In this document: positions 31,166 to 41,900 of the stretch, one piece after another
Numbering within the stretch: position 1 is the first letter of the stretch
Layout: every line of letters begins with the position of its first letter
Assembly: GCF_026262505.1 (NCBI RefSeq)
Contig: NC_067208.1
Coordinates: 3,295,962-3,359,961, forward strand
Source: Trichomonas vaginalis G3
Taxonomy: Eukaryota; Parabasalia; Trichomonadida; Trichomonadidae
Length of the DNA: 64,000 bases
Reading direction: 5' to 3'
Program-made: the position numbers and the translations under genes
Notes under the pieces: model-generated
Told to the model about the DNA's origin: nothing
Databases searched by the model: none
Seen by the model: the letters and a program-made list of their open reading frames with translations, nothing else

Positions 31166-31483
31166 TATTTGCGGAATTTAAGTGTGCACTTACACTGTAT
31201 GACACGGCTTTCAATTTTGTACTTCACGCCCAGTGTCAACAATTTGAATTAAAGTCAGTAGGACGTAAGTTCGCTCTGTATAAAAATCTTTATAAATGTT
31301 AGAATTCTCTAATGACATATTCTATTTACTTTCTTTCTAATGAAGTATACATTATGGAGAACTATGATGAATATAATTTGATTATAACCATTGTGCTTGC
31401 TTTCGAGCAATTTGAATAGGAGAGTAAGAAATAAATAATAAATATTGATATTATTGTTCATTGAATCATTACTATATTTATGA
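31166..31483. other. Spacer upstream of the ankyrin pseudogene
   Basis: AT-rich. A short open piece near 31354-31420 is followed by stops; it might be the decayed 5' part of the ankyrin gene, but I could not establish homology. Confidence 0.3.
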
Positions 31484-32645
31484 ATGGTTCGTTTTAATAA
31501 TCGCTTTACAAAGGCTTATTTATCTCTCGCCAAACTCATATGATAATTATCAAATAAACACGGATATCCCAGTTCCATTAAATGTCGGATACCTATTTTA
31601 TAAAGAATATGGAATTAAATTAGACAAAACGGATAATTTCGAAACAATTAAATTAGAAGATCTCAATTTTAGTACAGAAGATACAATTTACAGAGCAATT
31701 ATGTGTGATGACTTAGAAAGATTCATTGCATTCACAGAAAGAGGAGGATTTGATAAGAATCAAAAACTCAAATGCAATTTTTTCCCATATTCTGAAGAAG
31801 GATATTCATTACTTGAATTATGTTGTTACTACGGAGCAGTTGACTATTTTAAGTTATTAAGAACTAAATTTAACTCAGAAATAACACAAACATGTCTCAG
31901 ACTTTCATTTTTAGGAGGAAATCAAGAAATCATGAGTGAATGTTTGAAATATCAAACACCAGATGAAGAATGCATGGAATATGCAATTATTTCTCACAAC
32001 ATTGATTTTGTTACATTCTTGATGAATGAATACAATTTAGAGATGGATTTAGAAAATTGCGGATGGTATAATAATATGGAATCGATTTTTGTTTATTTTG
32101 ATCAAACTAATGATGTTAACAAATGCTTTCTTTATTCAGCAAGGTTCAATATTCCATCCTTACTCGAATACTTCTTTTCGCGTGGTGCAAATATTAATGA
32201 AAAAAATAACGATGGAGAAACTGCACTTCACATTACAGCATCTCAAAATAGTATAGAAACAGTTGAGTTTCTTATTTCACATGGTGCAAATATCAATGAA
32301 AAAGATCAATTTGGACAAACTGCACTTCATTGTGCAGCAGAAATTAATAGGAAAGAAATAGCCGAACTTCTTATTTCACATGGTGCAAATATCAATGAAA
32401 AAAATCAATATGAAGAAACCGCTCTTCATAAAGCAGCATGGCATAATAGTAAAGAAACTGCCGAAGTTCTCATTTCACACGGTGCAAATATAAATGAAAA
32501 AGATGAATATGGAACAACCGCTCTTCGAAAAGCAACATTGAATAATAGTAAAGAAACAGCCGAACTTCTTATTTCACATGGTGCAAAAGATGAGTATTTC
32601 TACATAAGATGCTTATTGTTTAATGCTCTTCTTGTCATATTTTAA
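31484..32645 (+). pseudogene. Ankyrin (DUF3447-type) protein, 5' truncated and frameshifted
   Basis: From about 31545 the frame encodes the DUF3447-like middle region typical of trichomonad ankyrin proteins (K-E-Y-G-I-K-L-D-K, C-C-Y-Y-G-A-V-D-Y-F). Four to five near-identical ankyrin repeats follow (A-N-I-N-E-K-x-x-x-x-x-T-A-L-H, L-I-S-H-G-A-N-I-N). The characteristic upstream block (N-N-R-F-T-K-A-Y-L-x-L-A-K-L) is present but in another frame, starting at ATG 31484 and ending at TGA 31541, so a one-base shift near 31540 separates the two parts. The usual N-terminal 80-100 residues are not found. The continuing frame has no ATG at its start. The last repeat runs into an unrelated hydrophobic end. 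Likely a pseudogene. Confidence 0.75.
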
Positions 32646-32915
32646 ACAAAAGCAAAGATAATTCTATCATAAAAACAAGAATTGATATCAAATTTGAAAT
32701 AAATATATTTTCTATTCTTTTTATGCCTCTTGAAAGCATCTCAACCAGGCATCTTTTAGGAAAAATCAGCGTGAAGCTCAGCGGTTGCGATGCCAAGGTT
32801 CAATTTATTTATTGATTTAAGTTTATCAAAGTATTTTAAATTTGAGGTAATGAAAGAATTATTTTCGATTAATGTATTTTTATTATTTATTTTAATAAAA
32901 TTAAATAAATGTAAA

Positions 32916-32987
32916 TCGGTCATAGTGTAATGGTTATCATGTAAGATTGTCGTTCTTTTGATCCGGGTTCGATTCCCGGTGACCGAG
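32916..32987 (+). tRNA. tRNA-Asp (GTC)
   Basis: 72-nt cloverleaf. Acceptor TCGGTCA pairs with TGACCGA, the T arm is CCGGG-TTCGATT-CCCGG, the anticodon loop TTGTCGT gives GTC, and the discriminator is G. No encoded CCA and no intron. The anticodon stem has four good pairs. A poly-T run follows directly (CTTTTTTC), a fitting pol III terminator. Confidence 0.93.
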
Positions 32988-33312
32988 CTTTTTTCTTCAT
33001 TTGCTGATTCTCTATATCTTCTAATATTTGATTCATTTGATTTACTGATGGATTAAAATTTTAGTTTCTATCACAAATATGTCTTGTCTTCAATATATTT
33101 TCATTCGTTCAACATTTATTTTTAGAGAATATTTATTAACAATGAACATAAAGACTCCGTTTGAAGAAATGCTGATGCAGTGTTTAATAAGCATAAGCAT
33201 AAATATGTATGTTTCAAAAGATATATATAAACACTTTCTTCTTTGGTTGATTGAATCAAATATAAGTTGAAAATATAAATTAAAAGAGTAATTTATTTAT
33301 TTGTTTGTTTGT

Positions 33313-33984
33313 TTAAACAATACGAACACGGTTTTGACGTGAGATGTGACCAATGATGCTAACATCGTCGTCGTCGTCGTGGAACGAAACAAACTCTTCT
33401 TCTTCTGATTGTGAATTGTCAGAAATAATGTCACCAAGAAGCTCCACACGGTTGATAGCAAGACATGGAGGTTCACCGGGGCATGCTTCGTCTTGGATAA
33501 GACGAACGTACTTTGTAGTGTATGACTTATCAAGTGTGTATGTGCTGTCTTTGCAGTCCCGCATGCTGTCATCTTTAGAGATCTTGTGAACTGTCTCCCA
33601 TGTCTTGTTGTCGTTTGAGATCTGGAGTGACCAGCTGTATAAGCAGCAGTGGACGCAGTACGCGTAATCATCCATACAGCAGCATCCTGCGTAGCAGCAG
33701 CCTGCTCGAATGTAGTAACCGTTGAACTTGACTTTCTTTGATTTCAAAGAGTACGAAATCCATGGATGTTCATCATAACTGCGACCACAGTTCGAACACC
33801 AATCATATCTCTTATCCCATGGTTCAATAGAATACTCTGGCTTAGTCATTTGACGACTTCCATTGATATACTGCTTTGAAGAGCCACTTGATGAAATTTC
33901 CACAAGCTTCTTAGGATAAGCCTTCTGAAAGATACCATTGGTACCTGTATAGGCTCTCATTTTTACAAACATCATGGATATCAT
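33313..33984 (-). CDS. F5/8 type C (discoidin)-like protein, copy 1
   Basis: 223 residues. The fold signature is P-E-Y-S-I-E-P-W-D near the start, then Y-S-L-K-S-K-K-V-K-F-N-G-Y, then W-S-L-Q-I-S-N-D-N-K-T-W, and K-Y-V-R-L-I-Q followed by C-L-A-I-N-R-V-E-L-L-G. This is the pattern of a galactose-binding-like/discoidin beta-sandwich used for carbohydrate or lipid binding. A Cys-rich insertion (C-C-Y-A-G-C-C-C) sits in the middle. The C-terminus carries Glu and Asp runs. The starts of this gene and its partner at 33991 lie only 6 bp apart, so an internal ATG (33975 or 33972) may be the true start. No clear signal peptide here. Confidence 0.65.
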   Translation of the reverse strand: MISMMFVKMRAYTGTNGIFQKAYPKKLVEISSSGSSKQYINGSRQMTKPEYSIEPWDKRYDWCSNCGRSYDEHPWISYSLKSKKVKFNGYYIRAGCCYAGCCCMDDYAYCVHCCLYSWSLQISNDNKTWETVHKISKDDSMRDCKDSTYTLDKSYTTKYVRLIQDEACPGEPPCLAINRVELLGDIISDNSQSEEEEFVSFHDDDDDVSIIGHISRQNRVRIV

Positions 33985-33986
33985 TA
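33981..33986 (+). promoter_or_regulatory. Initiator element of discoidin-like copy 2
   Basis: TCATTA matching the trichomonad Inr. It overlaps the ATG of the divergent copy 1 (33982-33984), so the two annotated starts cannot both use conventional separate promoters. Confidence 0.4.
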
Positions 33987-33990
33987 GGAA

Positions 33991-34686
33991 ATGTCACTTT
34001 TGGATTTCCTAAAAATGATTATGTTTATTCTCTCGGCCTTTTCATTTACACAGCCACCCGATGGTATATTCAAAAAGGCTTATGGTCAAAAATTAATAAA
34101 TATTGATGCAAGTGGTTCTTCAAAGCAAGATATTAACGGATCTTTTGATTATACAAAACCAGAGTACTCTATTGAACCATGGGATAAGAGATATGATTGG
34201 TGTTCGAACTGTGGTCGCAGTTATGATGAACATCCATGGATTTCGTACTCTTTGAAATCAAAGAAAGTCAAGTTCAACGGTTACTACATTCGAGCAGGCT
34301 GCTGCTACGCAGGATGCTGCTGTATGGATGATTACGCGTACTGCGTCCACTGCTGCTTATACAGCTGGTCACTCCAGATCTCAAACGACAACAAGACATG
34401 GGAGACAGTTCACAAGATCTCTAAAGATGACAGCATGCGGGACTGCAAAGACAGCACATACACACTTGATAAGTCATACACTACAAAGTACGTTCGTCTT
34501 ATCCAAGACGAAGCATGCCCCGGTGAACCTCCATGTCTTGCTATCAACCGTGTGGAGCTTCTTGGTGACATTATTTCTGACAATTCACAATCAGAAGAAG
34601 AAGAGTTTGTTTCGTTCCACGACGACGACGACGATGTTAGCATCATTAGTCACATCTCACGTCAAAACCGTGTTCGTATTGTTTAA
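33991..34686 (+). CDS. F5/8 type C (discoidin)-like protein, copy 2
   Basis: 231 residues; from about residue 55 onward identical to copy 1 except for a single Gly/Ser difference near the C-terminus. The N-terminus differs and includes a short hydrophobic stretch (I-M-F-I-L-S-A-F-S-F), a possible signal peptide if translation starts at ATG 34015. A TCATTA initiator at 33981-33986 would place the transcript start about 8 nt before ATG 33991. The near identity of the distal part against a diverged proximal part points to recent gene conversion between the arms of the inverted repeat. Confidence 0.7.
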   Translation: MSLLDFLKMIMFILSAFSFTQPPDGIFKKAYGQKLINIDASGSSKQDINGSFDYTKPEYSIEPWDKRYDWCSNCGRSYDEHPWISYSLKSKKVKFNGYYIRAGCCYAGCCCMDDYAYCVHCCLYSWSLQISNDNKTWETVHKISKDDSMRDCKDSTYTLDKSYTTKYVRLIQDEACPGEPPCLAINRVELLGDIISDNSQSEEEEFVSFHDDDDDVSIISHISRQNRVRIV

Positions 34687-34989
34687 ACAAACAAACAAAT
34701 AAATAAATTACTCTTTTAATTTATATTTTCAACTTATATTTGATTCAATCAACCAAAGAAGAAAGTGTTTATATATATCTTTTGAAACATACATATTTAT
34801 GCTTATGCTTATTAAATATTATATAGTTATTTATTGAAAAGGAATCGTTATGTTCATGTTTATGTAAACAAATGCTAAATGAATGAAAAATATGCTGAAG
34901 GCAAATCTATAAGGATAAGTCAAATGAATCATTTGATGTCTTCATACTCTCCTTTAATTTTTACAAAAATTTCATTTTTATAAAACGCT

Positions 34990-35946
34990 TTAATTTAGAA
35001 ACAATTGAAGAAATAGTATCATATATGAACGAGTATTACAATTTACATTGCTGCATACATTATAATTGTATTGATTATTGCAACGATTATCAAAATAAAT
35101 GTAGCGAGTTCCGGAAAATGGAATAGAAGGTTGCTTTGGCTGAAAAGAGTTTTTTGAAAATGAACAAAATTCGATATTAATTGGCTGACTGGAAAATGAT
35201 TTTGCAATATTTTTATAAAACACACAATAAGAAAAAAGAATATTGCATTGAGGTCCATATATAAGGAAATAGTTCGGGCATGTGTTATTCACAAAATTTA
35301 GATTTTTATTTTTTGAATCAGTAGCAATGTTCGCAGCTCCATCTACGGAATATTTATTATCTAAGCAATTAGAATATGAAATATTAGATATACCAACTCC
35401 TTGATAGATAAAAGCAAATGATGTTTCATAAACAGAGTTATATGAGCAATTTATATACTTAATATCAATATTTCCGTTTGTGTGGTGCAGGATATCTGGT
35501 TTTGTCGATTGTCGATGACAATTAAAGATTGAAATTAATTCGGCCGAATTATATGAATTTTGTGTGGGTTCGATAGTAACATAGCAATAATGAGCTTTAA
35601 TATTTGAACAACAATTAGTACAACAAATAGATTTTTGTTCGCAAGTATGAACAGGATCAAGATAGAAGCATGAACCTGAATTACTTGTTGAAATGGTATC
35701 GAATAATGAATATTCAATGAAAACATTTGTTGTTGATTTAGTAAAGAAAACAGGAGATTCACCTTCGAAGTTAGAAAAAAGGTTATTGTTAACAAGGTAA
35801 TTGTTTACCTGTTGACCAACAAAATTTGCAGATGTTAGTCTCCAATAGCTATTCCCTTTGAATATCTCCTGAAACTCATTGCTCAAATATTTTGTTCTTA
35901 ATTTTTTTGAGATACATTCAAAAAAATTTTTATCATCAAAAAACAA
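34990..35946 (-). CDS. Beta-helix-like Cys/Asn-rich hypothetical protein
   Basis: 318 residues from ATG 35946. Short rungs with alternating hydrophobic and Asn/Ser/Cys residues (for example F-V-N-N-T-C, I-E-F-C-S-F-S-K-N) resemble right-handed beta-helix repeats, as in the family at 14393-27180, but the sequence is clearly a different branch. Several Cys pairs (I-C-C-T-N-C-C) suggest an extracellular, disulfide-bonded protein. No signal peptide is visible at the start, while the C-terminus is hydrophobic (M-I-L-F-L-Q-L-F-L). Function not recognised. It lies between the inverted duplication and tRNA-Asp. Confidence 0.55.
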   Translation of the reverse strand: MFFDDKNFFECISKKLRTKYLSNEFQEIFKGNSYWRLTSANFVGQQVNNYLVNNNLFSNFEGESPVFFTKSTTNVFIEYSLFDTISTSNSGSCFYLDPVHTCEQKSICCTNCCSNIKAHYCYVTIEPTQNSYNSAELISIFNCHRQSTKPDILHHTNGNIDIKYINCSYNSVYETSFAFIYQGVGISNISYSNCLDNKYSVDGAANIATDSKNKNLNFVNNTCPNYFLIYGPQCNILFSYCVFYKNIAKSFSSQPINIEFCSFSKNSFQPKQPSIPFSGTRYIYFDNRCNNQYNYNVCSNVNCNTRSYMILFLQLFLN

Positions 35947-35966
35947 AAATATTAAGAAGCAAAAAG

Positions 35967-36038
35967 CTCGGTCACCGGGAATCGAACCCGGATCAAAAGA
36001 ACGACAATCTTACATGATAACCATTACACTATGACCGA
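35967..36038 (-). tRNA. tRNA-Asp (GTC), second copy
   Basis: Same 72-nt sequence as the tRNA at 32916-32987 but on the opposite strand. Flanking bases on the 5' side are similar (AATAAAATT- stretches), suggesting an older inverted duplication around the discoidin-like pair. Confidence 0.93.
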
Positions 36039-36761
36039 TTTACAATATTTGAATTTTATTAAAATAAATATGAAAAACAAAGTAATCGAAAATATTCGTT
36101 TCGTTCACTCAAATTTAAAATACATTCATAAACTTCAATCAATAAATGAATTTCATAACTATGGATAGCAGCTGTTTCACTCATCACAAAGTGACATGGT
36201 AATCAAACATTACCTGTTTCAAATTATTCAAAATTTCCACAATAATTAAAACATTTTTTCAACAAAACAGCAATTTCAATTAATTATTCAAAATTTCGAA
36301 AGCAAAACTTTATACATTCATATTTAAACTTCTTTTATTGATCCTTGTCCTATAAAACTCAATCACCCCACGTCGATTTCTTCGATCAAACAATTTATCA
36401 TTCAATATGATTGCCATCAAATATCCTGATCAAGACATTCTTTCTGTGATTTTCAAAATTACAAATTATGCCTCATTGGCTTTCATCGGAATATCTTTAT
36501 TTCTGTTTCCACAAAATTAATATAGCTACCAAATCCATATCGATACACCAGTAATACCCACGAGTTTTGGCAGTTTGATTTTTCAAAAACATAAATTTCT
36601 CTAATTTCATCAATTCCACTTGTCAAAGCAACGCAAAAAATATAGCTTACTGAATCAAATATATTTCTTAACGCATGGGATAATGGGTCTCCACTATTCT
36701 TCGCAGTAATTGTTGAAAAAATTTCAGAAACCGTAAAAATTCTTATTGATAAGGAAAAAAT
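36039..36761. other. Intergenic region with an unassigned open frame
   Basis: Mostly AT-rich. On the minus strand a frame of about 95 codons ending near 36483 reads partly protein-like (S-Y-I-F-C-V-A-L, W-V-L-L-V-Y-R-Y), but its 5' end runs into the tRNA-Asn gene and it has no credible start. It could be a coding relic. Confidence 0.3.
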
Positions 36762-36835
36762 CTCCTCCCGTGTGGATCGAACACACGACTTCCAGATTAA
36801 CAATCTGACACTCTAACCAACTGAGTTAGGGAGGA
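36762..36835 (-). tRNA. tRNA-Asn (GTT)
   Basis: 74 nt on the minus strand. Acceptor TCCTCCC pairs with GGGAGGA, the D arm starts ACTCAGTTGG, the anticodon stem-loop CAGAT-TGTTAAT-CTG gives GTT, the T arm is GTGTG-TTCGATC-CACAC, and the discriminator is G. A T-rich tract (ATTTTTTCC) follows as a terminator. Confidence 0.92.
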
Positions 36836-37201
36836 ATTTACATTAAAGAATTTGAATATGCCAATTTAATATTAATTTAGATTTTTGTAATGAAACATTT
36901 GTTATGCACTGATATAATAAACTATGCTTCTATAATCAATAAACATGATCACTACGATTAAGATTAATATCAAACCTTATTTTAAATATTATTTCATCTT
37001 ATTTTTCTCCTTAAACTCTTAATTCTATATATAAATGCGACCAATATCCTTAATCGTTTTCTTTTCCCGATTTCCGAATACTGTTCCTATTTTCTTTTCA
37101 TTTTCTTGGGTTATCGAATAGGTTGCAAAAAAGATTGATCTATCGTTTATTTAGTGCATATATGTTTTAATTAATAAACAAAAGAATTTGAAATAAAAAT
37201 A
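36836..37201. other. Spacer between tRNA-Asn and the Rab-like gene
   Basis: AT-rich; no feature recognised. Confidence 0.4.
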
Positions 37202-37690
37202 TTACAAACAACAAAATCTAGTCTTCCTTATAGGCTTCTCTTCTTGTTCCATCATGTTATCGGCACAATTTACTGAAGAAGAAATCAATTCTTTGGCTAT
37301 CTGATCAAACAATTCTACAATACCATCATTTGTTTTTGCCGAGACCATATGAGCTTCTATTATTTTTTTCCAATCGTTAATATGATTAATAGAATCAGGA
37401 GAGTCGACTGAGCATACAATTATACAAACTGAAGTTTCTCTTTTGAACATCGGAATAATCGATTTGTATCTTTCTTGGCCAGCAGTATCCCATAGCTTAA
37501 GCTCCACTTGCGTATTTCCAACTGGTATAACAACTTTGTAATTCCCTACGGCAATTGTTGAAGGCAATGATGATAAAAACTGTTGATGTGCAATTCTATT
37601 TGCAATAGATGTTTTCTCAACTCCAGAATCCCCAAATAAGATGACCTTAAAACTCATCAAGTTTGTTTGGGGATTGCTAGCCATCATCAA
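37202..37690 (-). CDS. Rab-like small GTPase lacking key nucleotide-binding elements
   Basis: 162 residues against the usual 190-210 of a Rab. The P-loop reads G-D-S-G-V-E-K-T-S, with Glu where Rab/Ras proteins have an invariant Gly just before the catalytic Lys. The switch II motif W-D-T-A-G-Q-E-R-Y is intact. The N-K-x-D guanine-specificity motif and about 45 residues around it are missing: the protein passes directly from W-K-K-I-I-E-A-H-M to S-A-K-T-N-D-G-I. The C-terminus ends F-C-C-L, a plausible prenylation signal. A TCATT initiator lies about 15-20 nt before the ATG run. It is either a decayed Rab or a divergent one that cannot bind GTP normally. Confidence 0.75.
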   Translation of the reverse strand: MMMASNPQTNLMSFKVILFGDSGVEKTSIANRIAHQQFLSSLPSTIAVGNYKVVIPVGNTQVELKLWDTAGQERYKSIIPMFKRETSVCIIVCSVDSPDSINHINDWKKIIEAHMVSAKTNDGIVELFDQIAKELISSSVNCADNMMEQEEKPIRKTRFCCL

Positions 37691-38253
37691 TTTTTAAAAA
37701 ATTCAATGAGATACAAAAAGTGCCATAAATAATTTATTCCTTTATGATTTGATTATTCACTGGTAAATAAACCATTAAATGCTGTGCAAATGAATTACAT
37801 GACAAAAGTAGATCGTTCTCTAGTACTTATTTCTGGTTATCATTGATGATTGTATTTATCCTTTGCTTTCATATCCATTGACGAAATTTTCTTGGTAAAA
37901 TGCAAACCATTTAGTGGCAGATATTCTGTTCTTTATATATTGCTTAATATCTATTTTTTTACTAAATCTGTTTTATAAAAATGGTGAGAATGCAATAATC
38001 ACTTAATTGGCAGCTAATGCTTGCTTTGGAAATGACTTCGATAAAACTAATTTTTAGATTATAAACTGATTGTATAAGTTTCGTAGTGTATCAGTATACC
38101 TTCATGATACAATTTTAATTCATCTCATATAGCATCGGAAGAAAGAATTACTCACACCAATTAACAATAAATCAATAAAATATTGATAAGAATTATAGAT
38201 AACATTCGTAGTTTACCATACAAACAAAGTTTACATATTATGTGAATTAGTCT
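37691..38253. other. Intergenic spacer
   Basis: Upstream region of the Rab-like gene (initiator TCATT on the minus strand at 37705-37709); otherwise nothing recognised. Confidence 0.4.
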
Positions 38254-38625
38254 TCAAACATACTGCTGGCTAATCTGCGGCATAAATGATGTTTTCTTGG
38301 ATAGATGAGCAGTGCAATGAATCGAGGCCTGAGGATACACTCTATTTTTTAGTACAGTGTACCATCTGTTTTTAATTGCGCAGCTTGTCCTGCCTGGTAG
38401 CTTAGCAGCTATAGCTGTCCAATGATTACCGATTCTGGCCCTTTCTATAACAATGAGCTCATCTTCCCAGCGTTGGAATGGAGATTTGTCAACATCAGGA
38501 CAAAGCCTGAAAAGCCATCTTTCACGGCATTGCTTCGGAGTTCTCCCTGGCACAAACTTTGAAATTTCTTCCCACTGAAAAGGTTGGCTTATGCTATCTC
38601 TCCCTCTTATCGCACCAACATTCAT
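38254..38625 (-). pseudogene. Myb-type DNA-binding protein, 5' frameshifted
   Basis: 123 codons from ATG 38625. There are two Myb repeats: the end of the first (P-F-Q-W-E-E-I-S-K-F-V-P-G-R-T-P-K-Q-C-R-E-R-W) and a full second (R-W-E-D-E-L ... W-T-A-I-A-A-K-L-P-G-R-T ... I-K-N-R-W). The start of the first repeat (W-K-E-D-E) is present just upstream, but in another frame, near 38623-38640, and that frame is closed by stops a few codons earlier. Related Myb proteins here, such as the one at 45619, have an extra 50-60 residue N-terminus. This copy is probably decayed at its 5' end, although the remaining part could still fold. Confidence 0.7.
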
Positions 38626-38949
38626 CTTCTTTCCATCATTACTGCATAACCACGATTGTGTGTCTCATTTAGTGGTGTTGTTTATTTTTTTAAATGTTTT
38701 GTCATCATTTTTATCCCATTTCCTCCCTTGTTATGCACTTCGGTGGTAAAATTTTAGCTGTTGGGGTATTCTTTATGATAAAAATAAAATTTAAAATTAA
38801 TGCTTGTTCTAAAGTTTGTGACAACATATGACATTTTGACAACAGTCCCGGAAATGATTTGTCATGACTTCATCCGTAATGAGTGTAAATGACCCAAAAA
38901 TAATGTTTTATTTAACGTAAACATTTTATTTCTGTGCAGTTCATATCAT
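38626..38949. other. Spacer between the Myb gene and Maverick-like sequence
   Basis: AT-rich; no gene or repeat recognised. Confidence 0.3.
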
Positions 38950-41900
38950 CCATTACTTATCATTACCTACATTAATTCAGACAATAAAATATTTTAGTTC
39001 ATTCATAAATGCGATGGTCCTAATGCGAATACAGTCATAAATTGGTGGCATATAATCTTCACCCAAGCCCTGTTTTGGATTTTGTTGTTGAAAGTCTGTG
39101 AATGATTATCCTCCTGGTTCAGTTTGTCGAAAAATGTTCTTTTTTTGCGAATGGTTTATACCTCTGGAGATAAACGTCATTGCCAGCAATAATTTCTGAG
39201 TTGTATACATGGGATGATCTTTTTAAAATGAGTGACTATGGTCACCAGGAAAAGTTTTTGTAGTTGCTGTATGAGTTGCGGTGGAAGGTTTTTGCTTCTT
39301 TAATTTTCTTCGAACCACCTATTTGCTTTGAAGAGTTGCACAATACAAAAACCTGTCGACTATTTGTTCCCATGCACCAACACCAAACATTGCTTGAGGA
39401 CCTCTCATCCATAGATGTTAAAATAGAACTAGGGTTCATTAAATCAAACATATGAGATATTATAGGATTGTCTCTTTTGAATCTTAAAATATAGTGTAAC
39501 TATTCGTTTCTTCTGTTTTGTGTCAGAATATTTTTTATAATATAATCTTATGTTTTCAGGGTATGTAAAATCTTGACTATAATATTTATTTTGTCATACT
39601 TCATAATAGATGATACTATTCTCGTTTTTTCTATTGCATTATATCTTTTATATCTATAATAATCTAAATATATGTTCTTTTTGTTTCTACAGTGCGTTCA
39701 ACACCATAGTCATAAATAATAGTGCTGGAGCTAGGTCAATGTCATATCTCATTTCATAAACTCTTAAATATTTCTTTTGTTCGTCTCCATATAGTTTAAG
39801 TAGCAGTTGTTGTCTAATGGAACTTTAACTTGTGTGCCATATTCTTTATAGCTCTACATACATTTCATTGTTATTTTTCGAATGAGTTTTACCGTATACC
39901 ATTTCTTAAGGACTGTACAAACTCCATCTAAAATATTTTTTTCTTCATTGACAGAAAAGTCGCCAACATAGTTTCAATATTTTTTGTTCCAAACTTTGGT
40001 ATATTTCGTTAACATATGTTCCTTATCTGCTTCTTCCTAACTCATCGTTAACACTATTTTATTCTTGCCTTCTTCCTAATCATCGTTAACATATTTTTAT
40101 CTGCTTCTTTGCTAACTCATCGTTAACATATTCTTATCTGCTTCTTTCTAACTCATCGTTACATGATATATCTGCTTTAAGTCTAAACATTCTGAAACCC
40201 ATCCTGTTCAGCTTTAGTTTTAAAATCTTGATGTCCTTCATGATACCATTCAACCTTTCTATTAATTTCATTATCTTTTTCATACATATTCCTTATCTGT
40301 CCTTCTTTAACTCATCGTATCACATATTCCTTATCGCTTTTCTTCATTATGTCATTTAGGAACTTTTATGAATTCCTCATTTAAATTAATCTTCCAATCT
40401 TCAAAACTTTAGGAAATGCATTTAATGCGTAATATCTTTGTTCTTCTGGTGGAATTGATGTTATATCATCCGTTATTCCTTTAATTTTGAATTCATAAAT
40501 AAAATTTCTTTTATATTTGATATCACTGCACCACCTTTGCAAACGAATTCGAAATGGTCATTTTTCAAATACTATCTCCAAATCTCCATATTTCAACATT
40601 TGCGTTTGTTCTGCCGTCTTTGAATTATATGCATATATGGCGTATGTAATGGTCTGTGGTTGCTGTTGGTTGTTTAATCATTTATTACATATTAAAATAA
40701 TATATTTATAGTTATCTCATCAGCTATTTTTTCTATTTGAAATTGCCATAAATTATTTCATTCATAATTTCTAAATCACAATCAAAGTAGGTCGATTATT
40801 CTAAATTTAATATTTGATAAATCTTTGAATGAAGAATAAATGAATTCCCGGATAATTGAAACGGATAATGATAAAGAAAATTGTTTAAGTTGATGGATAA
40901 AATGTTTTTATTGATGGTAAGAGTTTAGGGTCTAATGTTTGATGTGAAAATCTCATTGGGTTTAACTTTATCACATTTGATTAAAATGAAATTAACCAGT
41001 GTCAGAATACAAAACATCCCCAACATCTTTTTTCAAATTTAATATCCCCAACAATGAACGAAGAGGAGGAGTACAAAATTTAATTTTCAGGGAAATTTAA
41101 TAAGGTTATTTATTTCATCAAGTTCAAAAAGTTTATCAGGTTTTGATTTAAAATTTTCTTCATACCATACGATAAATGATTCATTTAAATAATCTTAAAA
41201 TCATGTTATATCCATTTCGTATCACATTATTTATTACATATCATTTTTACGTCTACCTTTCATGTGTCATTCTTAATAAATGATTTATATTCGAAGGGTC
41301 TAAAAGAATGGGATTTAAATTTACCATCTACTTACAGAAACGAGAGTAAACTTATAAATTCCGCTAACTAGTTTAATTTAATTCACAGTTTTTATTCGAA
41401 ATAATATTGTATAATTGACATTTTTTTATTACGATTAAAAATATGGTAAAGCGTTATTTTTCCAGTGATAAATAAAACTAGGAATAAGATTAACCTCAAA
41501 ATTCATAAATTCAACGAATAGAAATTCATTTGTTTTTATAATTTTTTAGTGTTTTCCAACGTACAAATCCATGAGTACAACTGTCATAATTTCATTCTTT
41601 CACACAACCTCACAACACATCCACAACGCGGAATTCACTCTATCTCATCCAACCACTTACAAATTTCAAATTTAGTTCAACATCAAAACACACCACACTA
41701 TAATACACCCTCATGACACATTTCATACCAAAAGATCTATTAATCAGATGGAATCATACTTAAAAATATAAATTGAATAGATTATAAAAACTCTTTTCAT
41801 GAACATGATTGACAATTAATCGGAATTTTTGGAATTTGGTTTACAAATATCAGACCGTAATGGAAAAGATTGAAAGTTAAACAGCATAAACACTGATCAC

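Larger units (their letters stand above)
33180..34815. repeat. Inverted duplication holding two discoidin-like genes
   Basis: The segments about 33180-33830 and 34145-34815 are nearly identical in inverted orientation. They cover the last three quarters of each gene and about 130 bp beyond both stop codons. Identity ends abruptly on the outer side near 33180/34815 and falls sharply towards the centre, where the two N-terminal coding parts differ at many positions. Confidence 0.85.

Noticed and set aside
33079..33270. Open frame between tRNA-Asp and the discoidin-like gene
   Set aside because: No family, low-complexity AT-driven composition, no initiator; overlaps the edge of the inverted repeat.
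36483..36803. Minus-strand protein of 106 residues
   Set aside because: Its start overlaps the tRNA-Asn gene. Part of the sequence looks coding, but without a start or family I left it as a possible relic.
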